Assembly (NCBI GenBank): GCA_964454335.1
Contig: CAYVVT010000001.1
Coordinates: forward strand, 1 to 64,000
Origin: CAYVVT01 sp964454335
GTDB lineage: Bacteria > Fidelibacterota > UBA8477 > JABMPR01
DNA length: 64,000 nucleotides
Reading direction: 5' to 3'
In this document: positions 17,344-26,518 of the stretch, one piece after another
How the letters are laid out: every line of letters starts with the position of its first letter
Position numbering within the stretch: position 1 is the first letter of the stretch
The notes under the pieces: model-generated
What the model was told of the DNA's origin: nothing
The model's database searches: none
Seen by the model: only the letters and a program-made list of their open reading frames with translations
Translations under genes and position numbers: made by a program

Positions 17344-18045
17344 CTATTCTCTCGGCCCGAACAGGGCTGTTCCCACCCGAATATGGGTTGCCCCCTCCTC
17401 AATTGCGATGTCAAAATCGCCGGACATACCCATGGACACACAGGGACTGGCCAGCTGTCCCCTAAATTCAGTGGCCTGCCTGTCACAGAGACTGTACATC
17501 CTCATGAAGGCATCGCGGATCCTATTACGATCAGTGGTGAGGGGACCAATGGTCATGAATCCCTGGACCTCCAGCCCTTTGAGTGTCAGACAGTATCCTG
17601 TAAGCTCAGACAGCGCTTCCGGTGCTACTCCGGATTTGCTGGCCTCCCCCGAAATGTTGACCTGAAGGTACACCGGCAATGAGGAATCCTGACTGTTGAA
17701 GCGGTTGTGCAGGCGTTCCGCCAGTGCGGGCGAATCAACACTCTGGACGATATCGATGAGGCCGGGAAGGTATTTCACCTTGTTGCTCTGGAGGTGGCCG
17801 ACGAAGTGGCGCCTGGAAATCCCAAAATCTACACTGGGGAACTTCTCCCGAACCTCCTGAATGCGGTTCTCACCAATATCGGTGAGGCCCGCTTCAAGGG
17901 CAGCCCGGATGATGTCCACTGACTTGCGCTTGGTGATACCCACAACGGTCACATCTTCGGGATTCCGACCACTGTTCAAGGCAGCAGTGTTGATGGTTTC
18001 CCGTAAATGCAGCAGGTTACTTCGAATGTCTTCCAGTGAACTCAT
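17344..18045 (-). CDS. yggS: Pyridoxal-phosphate homeostasis protein (YggS/PROSC)
   Basis: The protein has 233 aa with an alanine-racemase-like single-domain fold that binds PLP without known catalysis. The PLP lysine is K39 in VVGITKRKS; the DIGENRIQE, FVGHLQSNK and QVNISGEASKSG motifs and the C-terminal SMGMSGDF and RVGTALFG complete the family pattern. Full length. It heads the short group with divIVA. Confidence 0.95.
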   Translation of the reverse strand: MSSLEDIRSNLLHLRETINTAALNSGRNPEDVTVVGITKRKSVDIIRAALEAGLTDIGENRIQEVREKFPSVDFGISRRHFVGHLQSNKVKYLPGLIDIVQSVDSPALAERLHNRFNSQDSSLPVYLQVNISGEASKSGVAPEALSELTGYCLTLKGLEVQGFMTIGPLTTDRNRIRDAFMRMYSLCDRQATEFRGQLASPCVSMGMSGDFDIAIEEGATHIRVGTALFGPRE

Positions 18046-18078
18046 ATGCCTGACTTGAGTTGCTGTCTGGGGTTGATA

Positions 18079-20592
18079 TTATTCTTCCGTAAAGATGTCT
18101 TCCTGTGATGTGGCAGAATCTTCAGCCTCTGAGGATGAAATATCGTCCTCACTTTTCTCTGGGTCCTTATCCTCCTGCACCCGTGTAACTGCCGCAATGC
18201 TGTCGGCCTCGTCCAGGCGGATCAGTTTCACACCCTGGGTGTTGCGGCCAATGCTGCGAATGGCTGCAACCGGCTGCCGGATCAGGACACCTCGCGTGGT
18301 GATGATCATCAGGTCGTCGCTGTCTACAACTTCGAGAAGGGAGACCATATGACCTACCTTCTCGGTGGTCTTAATGGTAATGATGCCTTTCCCTGCGCGG
18401 TTCTGCTGACGGTAATTGATGATCTCGGTACGTTTGCCAAAGCCATTCTCCGAAACGGCGAGCACCGTTCCCTCCCGGCGTACGACGATCATGCCCACAA
18501 CAACGTCCTGGGCGTCTTTCAGCACGATCCCCTTGACACCCATGGTCTTTCGGCCGGTAGGTCTGACATTATCCTCGTTGAAGCGGATGGACATGCCATT
18601 ACGGGTACCTAGGAGGATGTCGTTGTCACCCGTGGTGATTTTGGCATCGATGAGGAAGTCACCTTCACGAATATCTATCGCATAGATGCCGCCCTTCATG
18701 GGTCGGCTGTAGGCCTTCAACTCTGTTTTCTTTACCAGGCCCCTGGCGGTGGCCATGGTGATGAAATGAGGTTCTTCAAAGTCACGTACAGAGATGTAGG
18801 TCTGAACCTTCTCCCCCTGTTCGACACCAAGCAGATTGATAATAGCCCGTCCCCGGGTGGCCTTGCCGGCCTGGGGGATCTCATGCACTCGCAACCAATG
18901 ACACTTGCCCCGATCAGTAAAGAACAGGATATAATCATGGGTTGAGGCCGTAAAGAGATGTTCGATAAAGTCCTCATCCCTGGCCTTCGCCCCGGCCGAA
19001 CCGCGTCCGCCACGATGTTGACGGCGGTAACCACTCACGGGATAGCGTTTGATGAAACCATTATGGGTAATGGTAATGACCATTTCCTCTTCGGCGATCA
19101 TGTCCTCGATGGTAAAGTCATGGGCGTCGAAAACGATCTCGGTTCGCCGCTCGTCACCGTAGCGATCCTGGACTTCGCGAAGTTCTTCTTTGATGATCTC
19201 CATACGCAAACCGCGATTTGCCAGAACTTCTTTAAGTCTGGCGATGATCTTAAGCATCTCAGTATATTCATCGATAATCTTCTGGCGCTCAAGACCGGTG
19301 AGGCGCTGGAGGCGCATGTCCAAAATGGCCTGGCTCTGGAGATCCGAAAGTTTGAATTGCTTCATCAACTGAGCTTTGGCTTCCACAGGATTCTTTGATC
19401 CTCTAATGGTCTTAATAACCGCATCGAGATTGTCCAGGGCGATCTTGAGACCTTCGAGTATGTGAGCCCGTTTCTCGGCTTCGCGTAATTCATATTCCGT
19501 ACGACGAACCACGACCTCATGCCGGAAATCAACGAACTCTTTGATAACCTCTTTAAGGTTGAGAATCCGGGGCAGGCCATCAACCAGGGCCAGCATGATA
19601 ATACCAAATGTATCCTGCATCTGGGTGTGCTTGTACAGGTTGTTCAGCACAACCTCCGGGACGGCGTCACGCTTGAGTTCGATGACCACCCGTATCCCGT
19701 CTTTGTCGGATTCATCCCGAATATCAGAAATGCCATCCATCTTTTTCTGGCGCACCAGGTCGGCGATCTTCTCAATGAGTGATGCCTTGTTCACCTGGTA
19801 AGGAATCTCCGTGAGGATCAGACTATAACGGTTGTTCTTCTGCTCTTCGATGCTCGCCCGGGCGCGAACCGTGATTTTGCCCCTACCGGTTTCATAGGCT
19901 TCCTTGATCCCGGCTGCGCCGTAAATAATTGCGCCCGTAGGAAAGTCGGGTCCCTTGACAAACTGCATCAACTCAGAGATCTCGATCTCGGGATTGTCGA
20001 TCTGACTGATGATGGCATCCACGATCTCGGTCATGTTGTGAGGAGGAATGTTGGTCGCCATTCCAACGGCTATACCGCTGGAACCATTGATCAGCAATGA
20101 GGGGATGACGGCCGGAAGCACCGTGGGTTCTTCCAGGCTCTCATCGAAATTCGGAACCCAGCTTACCGTTTCCTTGTCAAGATCGCGGAGCATTTCGCTG
20201 CTGATGCGCTTCATCCTGGCTTCGGTGTAACGCATGGCGGCCGCCCGGTCACCATCGATGGAACCAAAGTTACCCTGGCCGTCCACCAATGGGTAGCGCA
20301 ATGAGAACTCCTGGGTCATTCGCACCATAGAGTCATATACGGCTGTATCGCCGTGAGGGTGGTATTTACCCAAAACATCACCAACGATCCTGGCGGATTT
20401 ACGATAGGCTCGGTTGTACTGAACCCCCAGTTCGCTCATGCCGTACAGAATGCGGCGATGAACAGGCTTTAAACCATCACGAACATCCGGCAGGGCGCGG
20501 GAGACGATGACCGACATGGAATAATCCATGTAGGATTTTTTCATTTCCGCTTCGATGCTGGTGTTCAGAATGTTCTGTCGTTGAATCTCCAA
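18079..20592 (-). CDS. gyrA: DNA gyrase subunit A
   Basis: The protein has 837 aa. It breaks and rejoins DNA during negative supercoiling. The start SYMDYSMSVIVSRALPDVRDG and the region HPHGDTAVYDSMVRM with the catalytic tyrosine (AAAMRYTEARM) are complete. The C-terminal domain has the GyrA box QRRGG-like segment (YRRQHRGGRGSAGA), which separates gyrase from topoisomerase IV, and several beta-pinwheel blades. The tail is acidic. It lies 40 bp after gyrB on the same strand. Confidence 0.97.
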   Translation of the reverse strand: MEIQRQNILNTSIEAEMKKSYMDYSMSVIVSRALPDVRDGLKPVHRRILYGMSELGVQYNRAYRKSARIVGDVLGKYHPHGDTAVYDSMVRMTQEFSLRYPLVDGQGNFGSIDGDRAAAMRYTEARMKRISSEMLRDLDKETVSWVPNFDESLEEPTVLPAVIPSLLINGSSGIAVGMATNIPPHNMTEIVDAIISQIDNPEIEISELMQFVKGPDFPTGAIIYGAAGIKEAYETGRGKITVRARASIEEQKNNRYSLILTEIPYQVNKASLIEKIADLVRQKKMDGISDIRDESDKDGIRVVIELKRDAVPEVVLNNLYKHTQMQDTFGIIMLALVDGLPRILNLKEVIKEFVDFRHEVVVRRTEYELREAEKRAHILEGLKIALDNLDAVIKTIRGSKNPVEAKAQLMKQFKLSDLQSQAILDMRLQRLTGLERQKIIDEYTEMLKIIARLKEVLANRGLRMEIIKEELREVQDRYGDERRTEIVFDAHDFTIEDMIAEEEMVITITHNGFIKRYPVSGYRRQHRGGRGSAGAKARDEDFIEHLFTASTHDYILFFTDRGKCHWLRVHEIPQAGKATRGRAIINLLGVEQGEKVQTYISVRDFEEPHFITMATARGLVKKTELKAYSRPMKGGIYAIDIREGDFLIDAKITTGDNDILLGTRNGMSIRFNEDNVRPTGRKTMGVKGIVLKDAQDVVVGMIVVRREGTVLAVSENGFGKRTEIINYRQQNRAGKGIITIKTTEKVGHMVSLLEVVDSDDLMIITTRGVLIRQPVAAIRSIGRNTQGVKLIRLDEADSIAAVTRVQEDKDPEKSEDDISSSEAEDSATSQEDIFTEE

Positions 20593-20632
20593 GTGAATGT
20601 CCTTTCACTAATCTCTAAATATTCTTGATGTA

Positions 20633-22570
20633 CTAGACATCCAGGTTGGTTACGTATTTCGCATGTGATTGAATGAACTCCCTGCGGGGCTCCACCATGT
20701 CACCCATGAGGGTGCTGAAAATCTTGTCCGCCGAGGCGGCATCTTCGAGGTTGACCTGCAGCAGCGTCCGCATTTCCGGGTCCATGGTGGTTGACCAGAG
20801 CTGATCCGGATTCATTTCCCCCAGACCTTTATAGCGCTGGATCTTGACCTTGTTGCGATCACCGCCGGGCGCAAGCTGCTTGATATGCAGATCGCGCTCA
20901 TCGTCATCATAAACATACTTTTCTTTTTTCCCTACACTCACCCTGTAAAGCGGTGGCTGGGCAATATAAATGTGTCCCTGAATGACGAGTTCCGGCAGAT
21001 AGCGGAAGAAAAAGGTCAACAGCAGGGTGCGAATGTGGCTGCCGTCCACGTCGGCATCCGTCATGATGATAACTTTGTGATAGCGAAGTTTCTCGATATC
21101 AAAATCTTCCTTGAAGCCCGTGCCCATGGCTGTGATCATCATCCTGATCTCGTTGTTGTTCAGGATCTTGTCGATACGGGCCTTCTCCGAATTGATGATC
21201 TTGCCGCGCAGCGGTAAAATAGCCTGGAAACGTCTGTCGCGTCCCTGTTTGGCAGACCCGCCGGCTGAATCACCCTCAACCAGATAGAGTTCGCACATGG
21301 CCGGATCCTTGTTCGAGCAGTCGGCCAATTTGCCGGGCAGGTCGCCGCTTTCCAGGGCGCTCTTTCGCCGGGTGAGCTCCCGTGCCTTCCGGGCAGCATC
21401 ACGGGCCTGAGCCGCCATGAGGCTCTTTTCAATGATACGCTTGGCGATGGCAGGGTGCTGTTCCATGAATTCGTTTATGCCGTCGCTTACAAAGGAATCT
21501 ACCAGGCCTTTGATCTCGCCATTTCCCAGTTTCGTCTTGGTCTGTCCCTCGAACTGGGGCTCTGCAACCTTGACAGAAATGACCGCAGTCAGACCTTCGC
21601 GGACATCATCCCCCGAAAGGGTGGTGCCGGTCTTCTTGAACAGGTTGTTCTTGTTGGCATAATTGTTCAGGCTGCGGGTCAGCGCCGTGCGCATCCCGGA
21701 GAGATGGGTTCCGCCCTCAACCGTATTGATGTTGTTCACGTAGGTGAGGATGTTCTCGTTGTACCCGTCGTTGTACTGCAGGGCGATCTCCATGGGAACA
21801 CCGTCTTTTTCGCCTTCGACGGCGATCACCTTGGGATGCAGTACGTGCTTGTTCTCATTGAGGTAATGGATGAACTCCTTCAGTCCGCCCTTGTAGAGAT
21901 ACTCTTCCGCGCGTTCAGAATCTTCCCGCTCATCCTTCATTTTGATGGAGAGGCCCTTGTTCAGAAAGGCCAGCTCTCGCATTCTATCCGCCAGAATGTC
22001 CCACTCGAACCAGGTGTCCTTGAAGATGCTGGTATCCGGCATGAAGGTGACTTTTGTGCCGCGCTTCTTTGTTTTGCCTATGCTCTTGAGCTTGTTCTTG
22101 ACGGTTCCCCGTTCAAAATCGATCTCGTGTTTCTGGCCATCGCGTTCAACCTCGACCTTCAGCCATTCAGAAAGAGCATTCACAACTGAAACACCCACAC
22201 CATGGAGGCCGCCGGAAACCTTGTAGGTACCTTTATCAAATTTTCCACCGGCATGCAGGACGGTCATGACAACTTCCACTGCCGGGCGTTTTTCGTCCTT
22301 ATGGATATCCACCGGGATCCCCCGGCCGTTGTCCGTAACTGTAACCGCACCATCCTTGCCGATGGTGAGTGTAACCTTGTCACAGTACCCAGCCAGTGCT
22401 TCATCGATGGCATTATCCACCACTTCGTAGACCAGATGATGCAAGCCGCGCTTGCCCACATCGCCAATGTACATGGCCGGTCTTTTGCGAACAGGATTCA
22501 GGCCTTTGAGGACCGTAATACTTTTCGCAGAATAGTCTTTTGCGGTGGTTTTCTTCTCTTTCTCACTCAT
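20633..22570 (-). CDS. gyrB: DNA gyrase subunit B
   Basis: The protein has 645 aa: a GHKL ATPase (VDNAIDEALAGYC, DNGRGIPVD, GGLHGVGVSVVNAL) followed by a transducer and a TOPRIM domain (ELYLVEGDSAGGSAK, DADVDGSHI), ending in the QRYKGLGEMNP region. It powers gyrase with ATP and is complete. The start overlaps the stop of the DUF721 gene by 4 bp (ATGA), so it is translationally coupled to the recF group. Confidence 0.97.
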   Translation of the reverse strand: MSEKEKKTTAKDYSAKSITVLKGLNPVRKRPAMYIGDVGKRGLHHLVYEVVDNAIDEALAGYCDKVTLTIGKDGAVTVTDNGRGIPVDIHKDEKRPAVEVVMTVLHAGGKFDKGTYKVSGGLHGVGVSVVNALSEWLKVEVERDGQKHEIDFERGTVKNKLKSIGKTKKRGTKVTFMPDTSIFKDTWFEWDILADRMRELAFLNKGLSIKMKDEREDSERAEEYLYKGGLKEFIHYLNENKHVLHPKVIAVEGEKDGVPMEIALQYNDGYNENILTYVNNINTVEGGTHLSGMRTALTRSLNNYANKNNLFKKTGTTLSGDDVREGLTAVISVKVAEPQFEGQTKTKLGNGEIKGLVDSFVSDGINEFMEQHPAIAKRIIEKSLMAAQARDAARKARELTRRKSALESGDLPGKLADCSNKDPAMCELYLVEGDSAGGSAKQGRDRRFQAILPLRGKIINSEKARIDKILNNNEIRMMITAMGTGFKEDFDIEKLRYHKVIIMTDADVDGSHIRTLLLTFFFRYLPELVIQGHIYIAQPPLYRVSVGKKEKYVYDDDERDLHIKQLAPGGDRNKVKIQRYKGLGEMNPDQLWSTTMDPEMRTLLQVNLEDAASADKIFSTLMGDMVEPRREFIQSHAKYVTNLDV

Positions 22571-22851
22571 ATAAACTTGATGTCCTTTACCACACTTTTG
22601 TGTAATGCTGTATTCATTTTCTTTATGATCTCGGCTTTCAGAAAGACCAGTTCATTCCTCCAGACCGGTGATTCCACCTTTACGTAGAGCACGCCCCGTT
22701 CGATCTTCTCAGCTTTCGACAGACCGGCCACGCGTTCTCCGGCGATTTCCGGCCAGATGTTCACAGCCTTGTGCTGTTCGATAGACTTTTCGATCCCCAG
22801 GTCCTTGAACAGGGCCTTGAAGACCTGGCCGATATCCTGGACCTTATTCAT
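22567..22851 (-). CDS. DUF721/DciA-like protein
   Basis: The protein has 94 aa and matches the DUF721 family that includes DciA, the ancestral helicase-operator protein that helps load DnaB. The core W.EIAGERVAG, then GVLYVKVESPVWRNEL, is the family pattern. Position between recF (8-bp overlap) and gyrB (4-bp overlap) is typical of dciA-like genes. Helicase loading is inferred from family and context. Confidence 0.8.
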   Translation of the reverse strand: MNKVQDIGQVFKALFKDLGIEKSIEQHKAVNIWPEIAGERVAGLSKAEKIERGVLYVKVESPVWRNELVFLKAEIIKKMNTALHKSVVKDIKFI

Positions 22852-24133
22852 CCGACTTCGCGGGAGATCCCGCCCTCACGTTCTTGGTGCTTCCCCTTTT
22901 TTTACCCGCTACAGCGTGATGTCGCCCCTTCTTTTGAGCTGGTGACCTCGACGCAGCCCCCCCGGCTTTGCGGGATTTCGGCGAAGGCGGGTCATGCCCT
23001 GGACCTCCGTCATCCCGTGCTTCATGCTTCTTCAGATCCCCGGCATCGATGATGCGAATGTTGCCCTCCTCCACCTGCATACCGTGTGTTCGCAGGTCGG
23101 CGAGGTCTGTGGCTGTTATGAAGATCTGGTGTGAACCCCGGAGTGATGTTACGATCTGCATGCTGCGCTGGACGTCCAGTTCTGCAAAAAGATCATCCAG
23201 CAGAAAGATGGGGGGTTCCTTCAAATGGCTCTCGAGAAAGCGGCCCTCTGCAAATTTCAGGGCCACCAGGACCAGCTTGTGTTCCCCTTGAGACCCGAAT
23301 TTCTTAAGGTCCTTGGAGTTCAGATACATTCTTAGCAGGTCGCGGTGCGGTCCCCGGGAGCTTGTTCCCCGGCGCATATCCTCACCCCGGGCCAGCTTGA
23401 ACGCTTTCCGGAAATCCGGATCGGAGGTGTCCTGCTGGCGCACGTTCGTGATCAGGGCCATCTTGAAGGACTTGTCCCTTTCGAGCTCCCCGTACGAATG
23501 GTATACCAGCGCTTTGAGCTGGTCGAAATGTTTTTGCCGGGACTTGTGAATGATCAATGCCGATCCCGCCATCTGCTCATCTATGGAATCCAGGTATTCC
23601 GGGTCCACGGGGGTGCCGTCCGCTGCATAAGCCGACAGCATGGCGTTGCGCTGTTTCAGAATGCGATGATAGTCCTGCAGTGCCTTGAGATAGGGCTTGT
23701 CCACCTGGGAGAACAGTTTGTTGATGAATTGCCGGCGTACTTCCGGTGCGCCAAAGGTGAGGTCGCTGTCTTCCGGCGTCAGTGAAACGAGTGGCAAGCG
23801 GCCGATGATATCTGCGCGCTTGGGGATCTTCTTGCCGTTGATCTGGACCTGTTTCCGTTTACCGGGCTTGACCTCCAGCCTGACTTCCTGCTGATAACCC
23901 TTGAGGTTGATAAAGCTGCCTTTCAGACGGAAGGTCTCCTGTCCATGTTTCAATAGATCGGAGTCGAAATGGGTCTTGAAGCTGCGCATATAGGACAGGC
24001 AGTGTACCGCCTCCAGGATGGTGGTCTTCCCGGCGCCATTCTCGCCGTGCAGGATGTTCATCCCTTCGGCGAAATCTACCGAAACCTGGTTGTATCGACG
24101 GAAATCGATCATGGTCAATGCCTTAATCAGCAT
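22844..24133 (-). CDS. recF: DNA replication/repair protein RecF with long basic tail
   Basis: The protein has 429 aa; most RecF proteins have about 360-370. The N-terminus (DFRRYNQVSVDFAEGMNILHG), Walker A (GENGAGKTT), RGPHRDLLRM and the ABC signature/Walker B part (SQGEHKLVLVALKFAEGR, PIFLLDDLFAELD) are intact. RecF binds gapped DNA and helps load RecA. The last roughly 65 residues form a Lys/Arg/Gly/Pro-rich, probably disordered tail that I do not know from RecF elsewhere. The tail end overlaps the DUF721 gene by 8 bp. It lies 84 bp after dnaN. Confidence 0.93.
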   Translation of the reverse strand: MLIKALTMIDFRRYNQVSVDFAEGMNILHGENGAGKTTILEAVHCLSYMRSFKTHFDSDLLKHGQETFRLKGSFINLKGYQQEVRLEVKPGKRKQVQINGKKIPKRADIIGRLPLVSLTPEDSDLTFGAPEVRRQFINKLFSQVDKPYLKALQDYHRILKQRNAMLSAYAADGTPVDPEYLDSIDEQMAGSALIIHKSRQKHFDQLKALVYHSYGELERDKSFKMALITNVRQQDTSDPDFRKAFKLARGEDMRRGTSSRGPHRDLLRMYLNSKDLKKFGSQGEHKLVLVALKFAEGRFLESHLKEPPIFLLDDLFAELDVQRSMQIVTSLRGSHQIFITATDLADLRTHGMQVEEGNIRIIDAGDLKKHEARDDGGPGHDPPSPKSRKAGGAASRSPAQKKGRHHAVAGKKRGSTKNVRAGSPAKSDE

Positions 24134-24217
24134 GTTCTGTACATGGACGCGGGGAGGGGCCCGGAGGTGTGCTTATAGAAATTTCAAATACTCTTCAGTA
24201 CAAGCGTCACCGTGTCG

Positions 24218-25333
24218 TCAGCCCTGTAACCGGATCGGCATCAACAGCATCACCAGTTCTTCTTTGTCGGCCTGCACTTCAGGGAGGATCAGTCCGGGGC
24301 CAATGTCTGAGCCCAGCTGAAAGACCACACGGTCCGTTTCCACGTTCTTTAACATATCCTTCAAATAATTCGAGTTATACCCGATGGTCATCTCTTCGCC
24401 ATCGTAGTCTACCAGTATCTCTTCTTTTGCCGAGGTTGCGCTTTCCGGGTCCTCGGTATGGACCTGCAACAGGCCCGGCATCAGCTTGTATGCCACCTGG
24501 TGGGTGGTGCGGTTTGAAAAAATGGAAACACGGCGAACTGTCGTCACCAGGTCCTTGGTGGACATGGTTGCGGTCTTGTCGTTGCCGGATGGTATCACAC
24601 TCTGATAGTCGGGATACTGTTCATTGATCAGGCGGGAGTAGATCCGGGCCGTTTCCGTGGCCACGCTGACATGGTTCTCACCCACAGACAGGTTAATGGT
24701 CTCGCCGTCATCCAGAAAGGTCTGGACCAGGGACAGGAATTTTGGCGGAATGATGAGCTTGGCTTCAAAATCGGGAGATTCAAAATCGGTATTGGTGTAC
24801 TTCACCAGGCGATGCCCGTCCGTGGCCACAGCCAGGAGCTCACTCTTGTTCAATTCAAAGTGCACACCCATGAGGGCGGGCTTCAGCTCGTCCTTGCTCA
24901 CAGCAAAGGCGGTCTTGTCTACCGTGCGTCTCAGGACATCCGTCTTGATTGCCAGCGTGTTGGACGGACCCAGTTCCGGCGATTCCGGAAAATCCCCTGC
25001 CGGGCGACTGACGATCTGATAGGTGCCGGCGCTGGTGCTGAGCGTTACGCGATTATCCTCGCCCAGTTCAAAGGTAAGCTCGGCTTCGGGAAGTTCGGTT
25101 GTGATCTCCTGCAACAGGCGGACGGGAAGCGCTACCGCTCCATCGGTCTCGCCGCGGACATCGAGATCAAGTGTATAGGTGATCTCAATATCTGTACTGC
25201 GCAGTGAAAGCTTGTTGCCTTCCAGTGTAAACAGAATATGGTTCAATATCGGCATCGTGGAGCGTGTCGGGGCAACCCGTGATACTTTCTGTAAGCCATG
25301 TAGAAGCGTTGATGAATCAACAATAAAGCGCAT
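24218..25333 (-). CDS. dnaN: DNA polymerase III beta sliding clamp
   Basis: The protein has 371 aa and three clamp repeats. The start MRFIVDSSTLLHGLQKVSRV and the C-terminal LLMPIRL tail are typical, and SRPAGDFPESP, ALMGVHFE and TDGHRL confirm the family. It encircles DNA and tethers the polymerase. It is the first gene of dnaN-recF-dciA-gyrB-gyrA, all on the leftward leading strand, but about 29 kb from dnaA. The region upstream (25334-25484) should hold its promoter; I saw no clear consensus there. Confidence 0.97.
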   Translation of the reverse strand: MRFIVDSSTLLHGLQKVSRVAPTRSTMPILNHILFTLEGNKLSLRSTDIEITYTLDLDVRGETDGAVALPVRLLQEITTELPEAELTFELGEDNRVTLSTSAGTYQIVSRPAGDFPESPELGPSNTLAIKTDVLRRTVDKTAFAVSKDELKPALMGVHFELNKSELLAVATDGHRLVKYTNTDFESPDFEAKLIIPPKFLSLVQTFLDDGETINLSVGENHVSVATETARIYSRLINEQYPDYQSVIPSGNDKTATMSTKDLVTTVRRVSIFSNRTTHQVAYKLMPGLLQVHTEDPESATSAKEEILVDYDGEEMTIGYNSNYLKDMLKNVETDRVVFQLGSDIGPGLILPEVQADKEELVMLLMPIRLQG

Positions 25334-25484
25334 GTTTCGTTCTCCGGTTCTCGCTACGTTTTTTTCAAACCCACACTAGCGCGGCAAAGTAATAATCAGA
25401 CCCTACGAATCAAAGCCTGAAGCTTTGCTCGCGGGTATTTCAGGGTCCGTGGAAGTCCCTGAGCGTCAGGTTGTTCGCCTGATA

Positions 25485-25952
25485 TCAGTCTTTCGGCAGC
25501 TTGCCGAACAGCTTCCAGATCCAGCGATGGATTTTATGTCCCCCCTGCACCGGTTCGGCGAACATGAAAATGCATTCCCGGGCGATGGTCTCCATGCCGT
25601 TCTCGCGACTGAGCTGAAGGGCTCGATCGGATTCCGCGCCCTGCTGCATCCACACTTTTCGGATCCCTTTGGCAGCCAGCTCCGGGATCAGCTTCTCAGA
25701 CGACGAGGGTGGTACCACCAGCAGGCATCCACCGATCCCGTCGGGAAGCGAGGAAACATCCGGATAGCATTCCAGACCCTCCAATTCGTTGGCTTCGGGA
25801 TGCACCGGGTAAACCTCATATCCCTGCTCCACGAGCATTTTCAAGGCGGTATTGCCAAATTTCTTACCGCTGCGTGAAGCGCCGATGACGGCCAGGCGTT
25901 TTTCTTCAAGGAAGGAGCTGACCGTTGCGTTTCTGGTGATGTAATCCCCCAT
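25485..25952 (-). CDS. CoA-binding (YccU-like) protein
   Basis: The product is 155 aa, a single CoA_binding_2 Rossmann-type domain: RLAVIGASRSGKKFGN, then GYEVYPVHPEA, VPPSSSEKLIPELAAKGIRKVWMQ in two parts, and a final ECIFMF. The family is common and small, probably binds CoA, and its role is unclear. It lies 13 bp after the lipoprotein gene on the same strand. Confidence 0.88.
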   Translation of the reverse strand: MGDYITRNATVSSFLEEKRLAVIGASRSGKKFGNTALKMLVEQGYEVYPVHPEANELEGLECYPDVSSLPDGIGGCLLVVPPSSSEKLIPELAAKGIRKVWMQQGAESDRALQLSRENGMETIARECIFMFAEPVQGGHKIHRWIWKLFGKLPKD

Positions 25953-25965
25953 TGTACTCTCCTGT

Positions 25966-26499
25966 CTATTTCCTGCGGGTGTAATCTATTTTCCAGTTCA
26001 CATTCCAGGTTTCACCTCCATCCCTGGAGATCTCCCAGTTCCAGTCCATGGTGTCCTCGCTGATGTTATACCAGACCATGCGCTGGACCACCGGGATTTC
26101 CTGGATCAGGGCTTCCCGGGAGAGGATCATCCTGTCACCCATCCACCCACCGGTGAAATCCAGATAGGTCCCATTGTTATCCACCCAGGTCTGTTTCCAC
26201 TCCTCAGCTGGGCGGTTGTAGGCGGACATGCTTATACCGCGGAATCCTTCGCCGCTGAAATTCTCCTGGATGATACACTGGTTGAGAATCCGGCTAATGC
26301 TATTCGTGCCCTTGCCGCTATCGCCCCAAGTGAGTTCCCAGTCTCCCAGCCAGAAATCGAATTGCCGCGCTTCGTGTATGTCGCAGACGGCATTCATGGT
26401 GTCCACCTCTGCCATTTCAGGTGGGGTGTATTCCTCGATGGGTGTGCAGGCCATCAGGATCACGCAGATGGCGCATATGTTCAAAGCAATGTGCTTCAT
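25966..26499 (-). CDS. DUF1579-like lipoprotein
   Basis: The product is 177 aa from ATG at 26499, which has a strong GGAGG site; the longer open frame is rejected. It begins with a lipoprotein signal (ILMACTP). The remainder, FDFWLGDWELTWGDSGKGTNSI, then NRPAEEWKQTWVDNNG and TMDWNWEISRDGGETW, resembles the DUF1579 family of beta-barrel-like secreted proteins, often found near hydrolases. No function is known. It follows the dehalogenase-like gene by 19 bp. Confidence 0.72.
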   Translation of the reverse strand: MKHIALNICAICVILMACTPIEEYTPPEMAEVDTMNAVCDIHEARQFDFWLGDWELTWGDSGKGTNSISRILNQCIIQENFSGEGFRGISMSAYNRPAEEWKQTWVDNNGTYLDFTGGWMGDRMILSREALIQEIPVVQRMVWYNISEDTMDWNWEISRDGGETWNVNWKIDYTRRK

Positions 26500-26518
26500 G
26501 TGTTTACCTCCTGGATTA

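Noticed and set aside
25411..25462. Two small inverted repeats (CAAAGC/GCTTTG and TCAGGG/CCCTGA) between dnaN and the CoA-binding gene
   Set aside because: Short stems without T-runs; no function can be supported.
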